A DNA stretch of 64,000 nt from Fontibacterium medardense (GTDB taxonomy: Bacteria > Pseudomonadota > Alphaproteobacteria > Pelagibacterales > Pelagibacteraceae), in assembly GCA_965235075.1 (NCBI GenBank), contig OZ249404.1:620001-684000 (forward strand), in the 5' to 3' direction. Below the pieces are notes generated by a model, which ran no database searches, was not told the DNA's origin, and saw nothing but the letters and a program-made list of their open reading frames with translations. This document shows positions 26,097 through 34,821 of the stretch, one piece after another (within the stretch, counting starts at the first letter, position 1; every line of letters begins with the position of its first letter). The position numbers were made by a program, and so were the translations under genes.

Positions 26097-28760
26097 CTAA
26101 GCCATGTTTCTTAGAACGTACTGAAGAATACCACCATGCTTATAATATTCAGTTTCATTATCAGTATCAATTCTAGAAAGAACATTGATTTTCTTAGAGC
26201 TTCCATCTTCATATAAAAATTCAACGGTTACTTCTTCTCTAGGCTTTAAACCTTTTTCAACGTTTAGAATGTTTAGAATTTCAGATCCTTTTAGATTTAA
26301 AGTTTTTCTAGAAAAGCCTTCTTTAAATTGAAGAGGCAAAATTCCCATGCCAACTAAATTAGATCTATGAATTCTCTCAAAACTTTCTGCAATAACAGCT
26401 TTAACTCCTAAAAGTTTTGTACCTTTTGCAGCCCAGTCACGAGACGATCCTGTTCCATATTCTTTACCTGCGATTACAATAAGATCTACCTTTCTTTTTT
26501 GATATTCCATAGAAGCATCAAACACAGGCATCACTTTTTTATCAGGATGAAGCATTGTAACTCCACCTTCTGTACCTGGTGCCATTTCATTTTTAATTCT
26601 AATATTTGCAAATGTTCCACGCATCATCACTTCATGATTTCCTCTTCTAGCTCCATATGAGTTGAAATCTTTTTGTAATACTTGATGCTGCATAAAATAA
26701 TCGCCTGTAGGTCCAGACTTTTGAATAGATCCTGCTGGAGATATGTGATCCGTTGTTATTGAGTCTGCTAATATAAGAAGAGGTCTTGCATTTTTAATTG
26801 CTTTAAATCCTTCCGGCATGTCAGGTAAGTTTTCAAAAAACGGTGGTCGTTTTACATACGTTGATTTTTCGTCCCAATCATAAATGCTACTAGCTACTGT
26901 TTTAATTTTCTGCCAGCTCTCAGGACCTTCTGATACGTTATCATAACGAGATCTATACATCTGCGCTGTAATTGAAGTTAAGATCGTATCTGCAATCTCT
27001 TTATTAGAAGGCCAAATATCTTTTAAGAATACATCTTTGCCACTCTTATCTTTGCCAAGTGAATCTTTATAAAGATCAAACGTCATCGAACCTGCAATAG
27101 CGTAAGCTACAACAAGTGGAGGTGAGGCTAAGTAATTTGCTTTGACTTGCGGATGCACTCGTCCTTCAAAATTTCTATTTCCTGAAAGAATTGATGCTAC
27201 GTATAACTCACCTTTTGTAATTGCATTATTAATATTGTCATTCAATGGTCCAGAGTTTCCAATACAAGTTGTGCAACCATAACCTACTAAATTAAAACCT
27301 AATTGATTAAGATAAGTATCTAATCCTGCTTTTTTTAAATAGTCTGTTACAACTTTAGAACCAGGAGCTAGTGAAGTTTTAACCCAAGGTTTTGAGGACA
27401 ATCCTTTTTCAATTGCTTTTTTAGCAAGAAGTCCTGCAGCAATTAAAACACTAGGGTTAGAAGTATTTGTGCAAGATGTGATTGCAGCAATTACTATATT
27501 TCCATCTTTTAATTTATAATTTGCATTTTCAACGGCATATTCTTTTAACGCAGTTCTTTTGATTGTCTCTTTAAAGTTTTTATCAAAATCTTTTGCAGCA
27601 TCCGTTAATAAAACTTTATCTTGTGGACGTTTTGGTCCTGCAATTGTTGGAACTACTTTACTTACATCTAAACTTAAAGTATCCGTAAATACAATGCCTG
27701 AGCTTGTCCATAGTCCCTGCTCTTTTGCATAAATTTCTATAAGTTTAATTAAGTCTTTATCTCTTCCAGTAAATTCTAAATATTTTAACGTCTCTTCATC
27801 AATTGGGAAAAATCCGCATGTCGCTCCATATTCTGGTGCCATGTTTGCAATGGTTGCTCTGTCTGCGAGTGATAAATTTTTTAAACCTTCGCCATAAAAC
27901 TCCACAAATTTTCCAACTACTCCTTTTTTTCTTAACATTTGTGTAACTGTCAAAACTAAATCCGTTGCTGTTGTGCCTTCTGGCAATTTTCCTTTAACTT
28001 CAAATCCTACAACTTCTGGAATTAACATTGAAATAGGCTGCCCTAACATGACAGCTTCAGCTTCAATTCCACCAACTCCCCAACCAAGAACCGAAAGACC
28101 GTTGACCATTGTTGTGTGACTATCTGTTCCTACTAAAGTATCAGGATAAACAGTTAACTCTCCGTTTACTTCTGAAGACCAAACTACTTTTGATAAATAT
28201 TCTAAATTTACTTGATGACAAATTCCTGTTCCTGGAGGAACCACTTTAAAATTATTAAATGCTTGCTGACCCCATTTTAAAAATGAATATCTTTCACCAT
28301 TTCTTGAAAATTCTTTTTCAACGTTTAGGTCAAATGAATCTTTATTTGCATAATTATCAACCATCACTGAGTGATCGATGACTAAATCTACTTGTGATAA
28401 TGGATTAATTTTTTTGGGATCTTTATTTTTCGTTTTAACTGCATCACGCATTGCAGCTAAATCTGCAACAGCTGGAATTCCTGTATAGTCCTGCATTAAA
28501 ACTCGAGCTGGCCTATATGCAATTTCAGTATCTGAAGTTTTTGTTTTTAACCAGCTTTGAAGGGCATTAATTTGATTCTTATCTACTGTGCTATTGTCTT
28601 CGTATCGAAGTAAATTTTCTAATAAAACTTTTAGTGACTTTGGAAGTTTACTTATATCTTTAAGACCGTTTTTTTCAGCTTCGGTTAAACTATAAATAAC
28701 GTAATCTTTTCCATTAACTTTGATTGTTTTTTTAGATTTAAAAGAGTTAATTTTACTCAT
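26097..28760 (-). CDS. acnA: Aconitate hydratase A
   Basis: An 887-residue enzyme of the AcnA/IRP1 type. The iron-sulfur cluster Cys residues are in AAITSCTNTSNPSVLIAAG (about 425-443) and GYGCTTCIGNSGPL (about 493-506); the swivelling C-terminal domain shows KEYGTGSSRDWAAKGTKLLG. It isomerises citrate to isocitrate in the TCA cycle, working in line with fumC in this window. It is the last gene of a co-oriented run with the TRAP-TAXI transporter and DUF1850 genes, 15 bases downstream of the latter. Confidence 0.96.
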   Translation of the reverse strand: MSKINSFKSKKTIKVNGKDYVIYSLTEAEKNGLKDISKLPKSLKVLLENLLRYEDNSTVDKNQINALQSWLKTKTSDTEIAYRPARVLMQDYTGIPAVADLAAMRDAVKTKNKDPKKINPLSQVDLVIDHSVMVDNYANKDSFDLNVEKEFSRNGERYSFLKWGQQAFNNFKVVPPGTGICHQVNLEYLSKVVWSSEVNGELTVYPDTLVGTDSHTTMVNGLSVLGWGVGGIEAEAVMLGQPISMLIPEVVGFEVKGKLPEGTTATDLVLTVTQMLRKKGVVGKFVEFYGEGLKNLSLADRATIANMAPEYGATCGFFPIDEETLKYLEFTGRDKDLIKLIEIYAKEQGLWTSSGIVFTDTLSLDVSKVVPTIAGPKRPQDKVLLTDAAKDFDKNFKETIKRTALKEYAVENANYKLKDGNIVIAAITSCTNTSNPSVLIAAGLLAKKAIEKGLSSKPWVKTSLAPGSKVVTDYLKKAGLDTYLNQLGFNLVGYGCTTCIGNSGPLNDNINNAITKGELYVASILSGNRNFEGRVHPQVKANYLASPPLVVAYAIAGSMTFDLYKDSLGKDKSGKDVFLKDIWPSNKEIADTILTSITAQMYRSRYDNVSEGPESWQKIKTVASSIYDWDEKSTYVKRPPFFENLPDMPEGFKAIKNARPLLILADSITTDHISPAGSIQKSGPTGDYFMQHQVLQKDFNSYGARRGNHEVMMRGTFANIRIKNEMAPGTEGGVTMLHPDKKVMPVFDASMEYQKRKVDLIVIAGKEYGTGSSRDWAAKGTKLLGVKAVIAESFERIHRSNLVGMGILPLQFKEGFSRKTLNLKGSEILNILNVEKGLKPREEVTVEFLYEDGSSKKINVLSRIDTDNETEYYKHGGILQYVLRNMA

Positions 28761-28775
28761 AAAGAAATTTTACAT

Positions 28776-29141
28776 TTATTTACTATCGCAAGCATATAAC
28801 TTCAACGGTTTATTTTGATTTTTTGGAAGTTCTTCACACTTGCCATTAAAACATATGTTCCAATTTTTAATACTGGTCTCAGATGTTGCTAAAATTAATT
28901 CATCTTTAGCGCTAACTTTTGGTTTATAAACCCACCAACCCTTAATTAATTTTGAGTCTGCTGGAGGCTCCATGCCAGCACCCGATCCTTTAACTCTAGC
29001 TTCAACAATTTTAAGTTTAGAATTAATAATTTTCCAATCTTCTTGCCATTCAATTTTCTCAACGGAATGAGTCCACACTAATGTAAAAAATGAAATTGCA
29101 AAAGTTGTAACTTTAGTTCCTGTTAGAACGCACAGGCTCAT
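28776..29141 (-). CDS. DUF1850 protein linked to TRAP-TAXI transporter
   Basis: A 121-residue protein with an N-terminal hydrophobic segment (about 6-24) and then a small beta-rich domain with WTHSVEKIEWQEDW, VKGSGAGMEPPADS and a final Cys. These are hallmarks of DUF1850, a family found almost only beside TRAP permeases of the fused TAXI type. Its exact role is unknown; an accessory or assembly factor for the transporter is likely. The start overlaps the permease stop by 4 bp (ATGA pattern), so it is translated together with it. Confidence 0.85.
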   Translation of the reverse strand: MSLCVLTGTKVTTFAISFFTLVWTHSVEKIEWQEDWKIINSKLKIVEARVKGSGAGMEPPADSKLIKGWWVYKPKVSAKDELILATSETSIKNWNICFNGKCEELPKNQNKPLKLYACDSK

Positions 29142-31240
29142 GCTGAAATGGAATTATTATTTCTAAATTTAAACCATCTATAAATAATAAATAAGAACAT
29201 AAGCGCAAAACCTAATTCATCGGTTAATGGGATAGCTGCTATCAATAAGAAAGCGACCGTCATACAAATAATTCTCTCAAAAATATTTAATCGTGCATTC
29301 ATATATCCAACAGCTGCGATTCCTAAAAATAAAAGAGCAATAACTGCTTTTATACAGATGTAACCAACAGAAGTGATAATTGTTAAAATGTCTTTATTTT
29401 CAAGTCCCTGTAACATCAATTCCGGACTATATACCGCCATGAAAGGCACAACAAATCCTGCCACAGCTAATTTTACAGCTTCTAAAGAAATTTTAAATCC
29501 ACTTTCCTTTGCAAATGGTGCTGCTGCAAAACAAGCAAGAGCAACAGGTGGTGTTAGATCTGCCATAATACCGAAATAAAAAACAAACATGTGACTTATA
29601 ATTAAGGGTACGCCCAATTTTAAAAGAGCAGGACCTGCAATTGCAGATGTAATAATATAATTTGGAATTGTAGGAATTCCCATTCCAAGAATAAGACAAA
29701 TAACCATTGTTAATAATAAAGATAAAAATAAACTATTTTCACCGACTTTAATTACAAACTGTCCAAATGTGTTTGCGGCGCCTGTTAAGGTAAGAGTGCC
29801 GATTACAATCCCCACAACTGCACAAGCAACTCCAACTGGTAAAGAAGCTTTACCACCTTCTGCAAGTGCATCTCTGCAAGAAAGCAATGTTTCTCTTCCG
29901 CCTTTAAATACAAAATTAATAGCAACTAAAACTGATATTGAAATTACGATAACTTTTATTCCCATCTCAAAGAATGAAGCGGAAACCAAACCAAGCAAAA
30001 CCCAGAACATTACTCTTTTATATTTTGATAAAGTTCCTGCAATTGGTGCTCCTAGAATTAAAAATATTATAAATGCAAGACCAATAGTTCCTGCATATAA
30101 AGGAGTGTAACCAGAAAAAAGCAGATAAACTAATACGACAAGTGGCAAAATTAAGTACCAGCCTTTTTTTAAAGCATTTATAACTGAAGGCAGTTCATTT
30201 TTTGACATTCCTAGTAAATTTCTTTTTCCAGCTTCCAAGTAAACCATCCACCAACATGAAAGGTAATAAAGTATCGCTGGTATAATTGCAGCTTTTACAA
30301 TTTCAAAATATTTAACCCCTAATGTTTCAGCCATAATAAAAGCAACTGCTCCCATAACTGGAGGCATAATCTGACCTCCCATAGACGAAGTCGCTTCAAC
30401 GCCACCTGCAAAAGCTGGTGAATAACCATATTTCTTCATTAAAGGAATTGTGAATTGTCCTGAGGTTACAACGTTTGCAATTCCTGATCCTGAAATAGTT
30501 CCCATTAATGCAGATGAGGCAACACAAACTTGTGCTGGACCTCCTCTTGTATGACCAAAAAGACCTAGCGCAACATCATTGAAAAGTTTGATCATTCCAG
30601 CTCGCTCTAAGAATGAACCAAATAAAATAAATAAAAAAACAAATGTACAAGAAACATAAATGGGAATTCCATAAATCCCTTCAGTTCCGTAGCTCATGTG
30701 TTCGATAATTTGTCTAAAATCATAACCACGATGCTGAAATATGCCTGAAAGATATTTTCCAAAAAAACAGTATAATAAGAAGATAGATGCAATTAATGTA
30801 AGCGCATAACCCATTACGATCCAGGCAGCCGACAAAACTAATATAAGTGCAATAACCCCAAAAAAAATATCCGTTGGCAATAAATCTCCATAACGAGTAA
30901 TAAGCGGCGTATATTCAATTGTTTGATAGATTGCGATTACAAAACTTAAAATTCCAGCACACCAAGATAAGATTTTAAATAAACTTTTTTGTTTTTTTAG
31001 TGCGCAAACTAATGGAAATCCTAATAATCCTAAAAAACCAACATGCACAGCCCTTAAGATCTGACTTGGTAAATCTAATAAATGAGCAGCCGTAATAACT
31101 TGAAATACAGAAAATGTGATAGCAATATAAAATAAAACTTTACCTTCTAAAGAAGTTGGAAAACTTTCTGTTGAGGGGTCATAAAATCCAGCCGAGTCTT
31201 TCTCGGCTGGATTATCTAAAATATTTTGATTTATATTCAC
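29138..31240 (-). CDS. TRAP transporter permease, fused DctQ/DctM (TAXI type)
   Basis: A 700-residue membrane protein, the length of fused 4TM/12TM TRAP permeases. Characteristic stretches are GSGIANVVTSGQFTIPLMKK (about 252-271), EATSSMGGQIMPPVMGAVAF and GMGIPTIPNYIITSAIAGPA in the second half. It imports an organic acid in exchange for a sodium gradient, with the TAXI binding protein delivering the ligand. The substrate is not known. A perfect 12-bp hairpin occupies codons 9-18 of the gene, just after the start. Confidence 0.93.
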   Translation of the reverse strand: MNINQNILDNPAEKDSAGFYDPSTESFPTSLEGKVLFYIAITFSVFQVITAAHLLDLPSQILRAVHVGFLGLLGFPLVCALKKQKSLFKILSWCAGILSFVIAIYQTIEYTPLITRYGDLLPTDIFFGVIALILVLSAAWIVMGYALTLIASIFLLYCFFGKYLSGIFQHRGYDFRQIIEHMSYGTEGIYGIPIYVSCTFVFLFILFGSFLERAGMIKLFNDVALGLFGHTRGGPAQVCVASSALMGTISGSGIANVVTSGQFTIPLMKKYGYSPAFAGGVEATSSMGGQIMPPVMGAVAFIMAETLGVKYFEIVKAAIIPAILYYLSCWWMVYLEAGKRNLLGMSKNELPSVINALKKGWYLILPLVVLVYLLFSGYTPLYAGTIGLAFIIFLILGAPIAGTLSKYKRVMFWVLLGLVSASFFEMGIKVIVISISVLVAINFVFKGGRETLLSCRDALAEGGKASLPVGVACAVVGIVIGTLTLTGAANTFGQFVIKVGENSLFLSLLLTMVICLILGMGIPTIPNYIITSAIAGPALLKLGVPLIISHMFVFYFGIMADLTPPVALACFAAAPFAKESGFKISLEAVKLAVAGFVVPFMAVYSPELMLQGLENKDILTIITSVGYICIKAVIALLFLGIAAVGYMNARLNIFERIICMTVAFLLIAAIPLTDELGFALMFLFIIYRWFKFRNNNSISA
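31185..31213 (-). repeat. 12-bp hairpin inside the start of the TRAP permease gene
   Basis: Arms AATCCAGCCGAG (31185-31196) and CTCGGCTGGATT (31202-31213) are exact reverse complements around a five-base loop. It is GC-rich for this genome and lies within codons 9-18 of the permease, about 27 bases after its start codon. On the minus strand the stem ends in TTTT, so it could slow ribosomes or act as an attenuator. Confidence 0.75.
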
Positions 31241-31251
31241 TTTCCCAATCT

Positions 31252-31277
31252 AAACTAATTAAAAAAATAATTAGTTT
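31252..31277 (-). repeat. Stem-loop between TAXI binding-protein and permease genes
   Basis: AAACTAATTA (31252-31261) and TAATTAGTTT (31268-31277) form a perfect 10-bp stem with a six-base loop. It sits in the 50-bp gap after the binding-protein gene and before the permease. Such hairpins often make the binding protein more abundant than the permease by protecting the upstream mRNA. Confidence 0.6.
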
Positions 31278-31290
31278 TCATCTTTAAATA

Positions 31291-32232
31291 TTACTTAATT
31301 AAACCTTTTTCTTTGTAATATTTAATAGCACCAGGATGAATTGGTAATGGCGGATTTTTAGCCGCATCATTTACATTTATAGCTTGAGCCGCTGAGTGAG
31401 CTGCTACTAATGCTGGAAGATTTTCATAAAACAACTTTGTCATTTGATAAGCTGTTGCATCTGAAACATCTTTACGTGTAACTAAATAATTAACTACAGC
31501 TGCAGTATTAACGTCTTCAGTTTGTCCTTTATATGTATTAGCTGGAATTTTTCCAGAAACGAAAGGAGCTCCCATTTTTTTAACAACTGCATCTGGAACA
31601 GAAACAACTGTTATGTCTAATGAGTTAGCAAGATCTTTTAATGAAGCAACACCAAGACCAGCTGATTGCAATGTAGCATCTAACTGTCTATTTTTAATTA
31701 GTTCAACAGACTCTTGATATGGAAGATATTCAATCTTTCCTAAATCTTTATAAGTCATGCCAGCTGCTGCAAAAAGAGCTCTAGAATTTAATTCAGTTCC
31801 AGATTTTGCTGCGCCCACTGAAAGTCCTTTTCCTTTAAGATCTGCTAAAGTTTTAATTTTAGAGTCTTTAGAAGCTACGACTTGAATATAGTTTGGATAA
31901 ATTGCTCCAATAATTCTTAATTTATCAAGTTTGCCTTTGAAACCTGCATCTTCTTTACCTTCCCAAGCATCTTTTGCTGAATCACCAAGAACAAAAGCTA
32001 TTTCACCTTTTCCTTCTTGAAGAAGAACTAAATTTTCTACAGAAGCTTTTGTTACCTGAACTTGAACTTTAGAGCCTTTAATATTGTCTCCATAAATTTT
32101 TGTAAGCGCCGATCCAAGTGGGTAATAAACACCTGATGTTCCACCAGTTAAAATGTTTATAAACTCGGCTGAATTAGAAGTGCTGACTGTAAACAGTAGC
32201 GCTGCTAAAATTGATGTTATTTTTTTAAACAT
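31291..32232 (-). CDS. TAXI-family TRAP transporter solute-binding protein
   Basis: A 313-residue periplasmic protein with a signal peptide (MFKKITSILAALLFTVSTS, cleavage near residue 21). The mature start FINILTGGTSGVYYPLGSAL and the YPNYIQVVASKDSKI-type segment match the TAXI (TRAP-associated extracytoplasmic immunogenic) family. It captures a small organic anion and hands it to the permease encoded next. The ligand is unknown; glutamate or dicarboxylates are known for some relatives. It is the first gene of the run TAXI-permease-DUF1850-acnA. Confidence 0.93.
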   Translation of the reverse strand: MFKKITSILAALLFTVSTSNSAEFINILTGGTSGVYYPLGSALTKIYGDNIKGSKVQVQVTKASVENLVLLQEGKGEIAFVLGDSAKDAWEGKEDAGFKGKLDKLRIIGAIYPNYIQVVASKDSKIKTLADLKGKGLSVGAAKSGTELNSRALFAAAGMTYKDLGKIEYLPYQESVELIKNRQLDATLQSAGLGVASLKDLANSLDITVVSVPDAVVKKMGAPFVSGKIPANTYKGQTEDVNTAAVVNYLVTRKDVSDATAYQMTKLFYENLPALVAAHSAAQAINVNDAAKNPPLPIHPGAIKYYKEKGLIK

Positions 32233-32318
32233 ACTAATCCTTTTTAAATTGTTTATATTTTTAAATTATAGATTAAAAAAAAAGCTAAACTAGATGTAAT
32301 ATAATATTCTACTTTAGA

Positions 32319-32819
32319 TTGTATGGTTCTAATCAGTTTATTAATAAAAGAGTTTTTTTAAAAAAAATATTTACAGTAGTGTTACTAATTAATTTTTTAA
32401 AAACTAAAATAACGTTAGCAAAAGAAAAAATGACCAAAAGCAAAGAAGACTGGAAAAAAATTCTTTCAGAAACGGAATATAATGTGCTTAGAGATGAAGG
32501 CACGGAAAGAGCATACACAAGCACATTAAATGAAGAAAAAAGAGAAGGAAATTACTACTGTGTTGGCTGCAATAATAAACTTTTTAGTTCAAAAATGAAA
32601 TTTGATAGCGGCACAGGATGGCCTTCTTTCTTTGAAAGTTATCCTGGGGCATTTGGAACAAGTACTGATTTTAAATTAGTTTATCCAAGAACAGAATATC
32701 ATTGCGCAAAATGCGAAGGTCATCATGGACATTTATTTGATGATGGTCCAGAACCTACAGGTAAAAGATATTGTAACAATGGAATAGTTTTAAAATTTAT
32801 TCCAGAAAAAATTAGTTAA
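32319..32819 (+). CDS. msrB: Peptide methionine (R)-S-oxide reductase, exported form
   Basis: A 166-residue MsrB. The four Cys of the structural zinc site are in YYCVGCNNKLF and YHCAKCEGHHG, and the catalytic Cys is in KRYCNNGIVLKF near the end. The N-terminus carries NKRVFLKKIF and a hydrophobic run (about residues 9-27), like a Tat-type or uncleaved export signal, so the enzyme should work in the periplasm. The frame starts with TTG at 32319; the first in-frame ATG lies after the signal. It repairs methionine-R-sulfoxide, as msrA nearby repairs the S form. Confidence 0.9.
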   Translation: MYGSNQFINKRVFLKKIFTVVLLINFLKTKITLAKEKMTKSKEDWKKILSETEYNVLRDEGTERAYTSTLNEEKREGNYYCVGCNNKLFSSKMKFDSGTGWPSFFESYPGAFGTSTDFKLVYPRTEYHCAKCEGHHGHLFDDGPEPTGKRYCNNGIVLKFIPEKIS

Positions 32820-32820
32820 T

Positions 32821-33216
32821 ATGAATAATTCTAATTTTGCTTCTGAAGTTAGTAAAAAAGGATTTATTAATCACATTGGTGGAATTGATTTTAAAAAAGT
32901 TTCAGAAGACTCTTTTGAATTTAGTGCAATAGTAAAAAATTACAATCTAAATTCAGGTGGTATTAGTCATGGGGGATATATAGCTGCAATACTTGATAAT
33001 GGTATGGGTTCAGCTGCTTATCATGTAATTGATGGAAAAAGATGCGTAACTATTGCATTAGATATAAAATTTATCTCAGCATCAAAAGAAGGTGATACTT
33101 TGATTGGTAAAGTGAAAATATCAAAAAAAACTAATTCATTAGTTTTTGTAGTTGCTGAATTATTTGAAAAAAATATTTTAATTGCAACAGCTTCTGGGAC
33201 TTGGAAAATTATATAA
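32821..33216 (+). CDS. PaaI-type hotdog thioesterase
   Basis: A 131-residue hotdog-fold protein. The catalytic-region motif is NSGGISHGGYIAAILDNGMG (about 41-60), with the HGG loop and downstream Asp typical of PaaI/YdiI thioesterases that cleave acyl- or aryl-CoA esters. The substrate is not predictable. It starts one base after the msrB stop, so the two form an operon, and its end is three bases from the convergent msrA stop. Confidence 0.8.
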   Translation: MNNSNFASEVSKKGFINHIGGIDFKKVSEDSFEFSAIVKNYNLNSGGISHGGYIAAILDNGMGSAAYHVIDGKRCVTIALDIKFISASKEGDTLIGKVKISKKTNSLVFVVAELFEKNILIATASGTWKII

Positions 33217-33218
33217 TA

Positions 33219-33791
33219 CTACTTCCAAATTTCTTTTAATCTAGCCGGTCTTCCGCAGCCAAGTAAATAAGAATAATAATGCGTTGCATTTTCTTTATAA
33301 TAATTTTGATGATAATCTTCTGCCGGGTAAAAATTTTTAAATTCAACAAAAGCTGTTTTAATTTTTTTTCTATTTAGTGATTTCATTTCATTAATAGATT
33401 GATCTATTAATTTGTTTTCTTCATTGTTTTGGTAAAATATTACTGAAGTATAGCTATTACCTTTGTCGCAAAACTGTCCTTTTCCATCATATGGATCAAT
33501 ATTAATCCAAAAATTCTTAAGCAATTCTAAATATGAGATTATTTTCGGATCATAAGTTATTTTGACAGTTTCAATATGTCCTGTTCGACCTCTTAAAACT
33601 TCTTCATATGTTGGGTTTGCTTTTGTGCCTCCACTATAACCAGAAACAACATCGGTTACTCCATCAATTTTTTCAAAGGCAGCTTCCATGCACCAAAAGC
33701 AGCCTCCAGCAAAATATGCATATTTTTTATCTTGTGAGTAAGAAACTGATGAAAAAAATAAAATGATAAATAAAATTAATAATTTTTTCAT
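33219..33791 (-). CDS. msrA: Peptide methionine (S)-S-oxide reductase, exported form
   Basis: A 190-residue MsrA with the active-site motif GGCFWCMEAAFE, in which Cys31 is catalytic. A signal peptide (MKKLLILFIILFFSSVSYSQ, cut near residue 20) precedes it, giving a periplasmic enzyme that repairs methionine-S-sulfoxide. The convergent msrB also carries an export signal, so both stereoisomers are handled in the same compartment. A C-terminal GCGRPARL provides the resolving-type Cys. It follows azlD after one base and ends the azl-lysE run. Confidence 0.95.
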   Translation of the reverse strand: MKKLLILFIILFFSSVSYSQDKKYAYFAGGCFWCMEAAFEKIDGVTDVVSGYSGGTKANPTYEEVLRGRTGHIETVKITYDPKIISYLELLKNFWINIDPYDGKGQFCDKGNSYTSVIFYQNNEENKLIDQSINEMKSLNRKKIKTAFVEFKNFYPAEDYHQNYYKENATHYYSYLLGCGRPARLKEIWK

Positions 33792-33792
33792 T

Positions 33793-34122
33793 CTAATGAA
33801 TGTAAAAATTTAAAATACCAAATAAAATAATCCCAAAAAATGATGATAACAAAACATTTTTTTTCGAGAGAAAAAGAACAACAATAGTAAGTCCTGCTAC
33901 AAAAATTCTAATAAATGTTGATGTTTGCTCTAAAGCTCCAACTGGATGAATAAAAATTCTAGCAATTAATGCACTTAAAATTCCATAAGAAATACATGAA
34001 ACAAATTTAAATAACTTACCTTCTTCATTTACATATTTTGCAGATAATACGCCTAAAAATCGAGACATATAAGTTGCAGCAGCTGAGAGTAGGATTGCAA
34101 TATAAATATAATTTGCTGACAT
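33793..34122 (-). CDS. azlD: AzlD-family branched-chain amino acid exporter subunit
   Basis: A 109-residue membrane protein with four hydrophobic segments and the AzlD pattern TYMSRFLGVL (about 17-26). AzlD is the small partner of AzlC in branched-chain amino acid export (AzlCD/BrnFE). The gene follows azlC after three bases and precedes msrA after one base, all on the minus strand. The assignment rests on size, topology and pairing with azlC; the exported amino acid is inferred from the family. Confidence 0.85.
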   Translation of the reverse strand: MSANYIYIAILLSAAATYMSRFLGVLSAKYVNEEGKLFKFVSCISYGILSALIARIFIHPVGALEQTSTFIRIFVAGLTIVVLFLSKKNVLLSSFFGIILFGILNFYIH

Positions 34123-34125
34123 GCT

Positions 34126-34821
34126 TTACCTTATAAAAATTAAATAAGACGTTATTCCTGCAATTATTCCCGCAATTAAAACTGACCAACTTGGTGTCAC
34201 TAAAAACAGAAGTGGAGATAAAATTACCGATAAAACAACTGTTAAAATAATATAATTTTTATTAAGACCTGCAACAATCATGCACATAAAATAAATCGGA
34301 TTTAAATAAATAATTGCTATAAAAATATTTTTGCTAATAACTCCTGCAGTATAAAAACCAATGACTGTTGTGATGGTTGACATAATCCAAAGTGTTGCAC
34401 TAAGACCTAAAAAAAAACTAAAACGATTTTCTTTTTCAACTGTTTTATAATTGTTAAGCATATGAACCCAGCTTGTCACTGCTATAAAGTGCGCAACTAT
34501 ATAATAATGCCATCTTGGTCTATTTTGCTCTCTAATAACCGGAATTAAATTTATAGTCATTGGGTACAATCTGGCATTTGTCAAAAACACTGATAGAAAA
34601 ATATTTAAAAAAGTTCCTTGTACAATTAATGTCTCTGCCATTACTACCTGACCCGGTAATGCAAAACTAATTAGGGTTGAAAGAAAACTTTGTGTAGCAT
34701 CTAGACCTGTATTTTTAAAAAGAGCTCCTAATGCAAAAAAACTTGCTGCTAAACTAATACCTGGAATTCCCATTCCAACAATGCATCCTTGTCTAAAATG
34801 TTGATCAAATGTTTTGTTCAT
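34126..34821 (-). CDS. azlC: AzlC-family branched-chain amino acid exporter subunit
   Basis: A 231-residue membrane protein with seven to eight hydrophobic helices. The N-terminal MGIPGISLAASFFALGAL and the LTNARLYPMTINLIPVIRE region match the AzlC/BrnF family, the large subunit that works with AzlD to export Leu, Ile, Val or Met. Its start overlaps the LysE-type gene by 4 bp and the azlD gene follows closely, forming an exporter operon. Confidence 0.88.
   Translation of the reverse strand: MNKTFDQHFRQGCIVGMGIPGISLAASFFALGALFKNTGLDATQSFLSTLISFALPGQVVMAETLIVQGTFLNIFLSVFLTNARLYPMTINLIPVIREQNRPRWHYYIVAHFIAVTSWVHMLNNYKTVEKENRFSFFLGLSATLWIMSTITTVIGFYTAGVISKNIFIAIIYLNPIYFMCMIVAGLNKNYIILTVVLSVILSPLLFLVTPSWSVLIAGIIAGITSYLIFIR

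Noticed and set aside
29493..30110. ORFs on either strand within the TRAP permease gene
   Set aside because: They overlap a gene with strong family motifs over its full length and show no recognisable domain or start signal.
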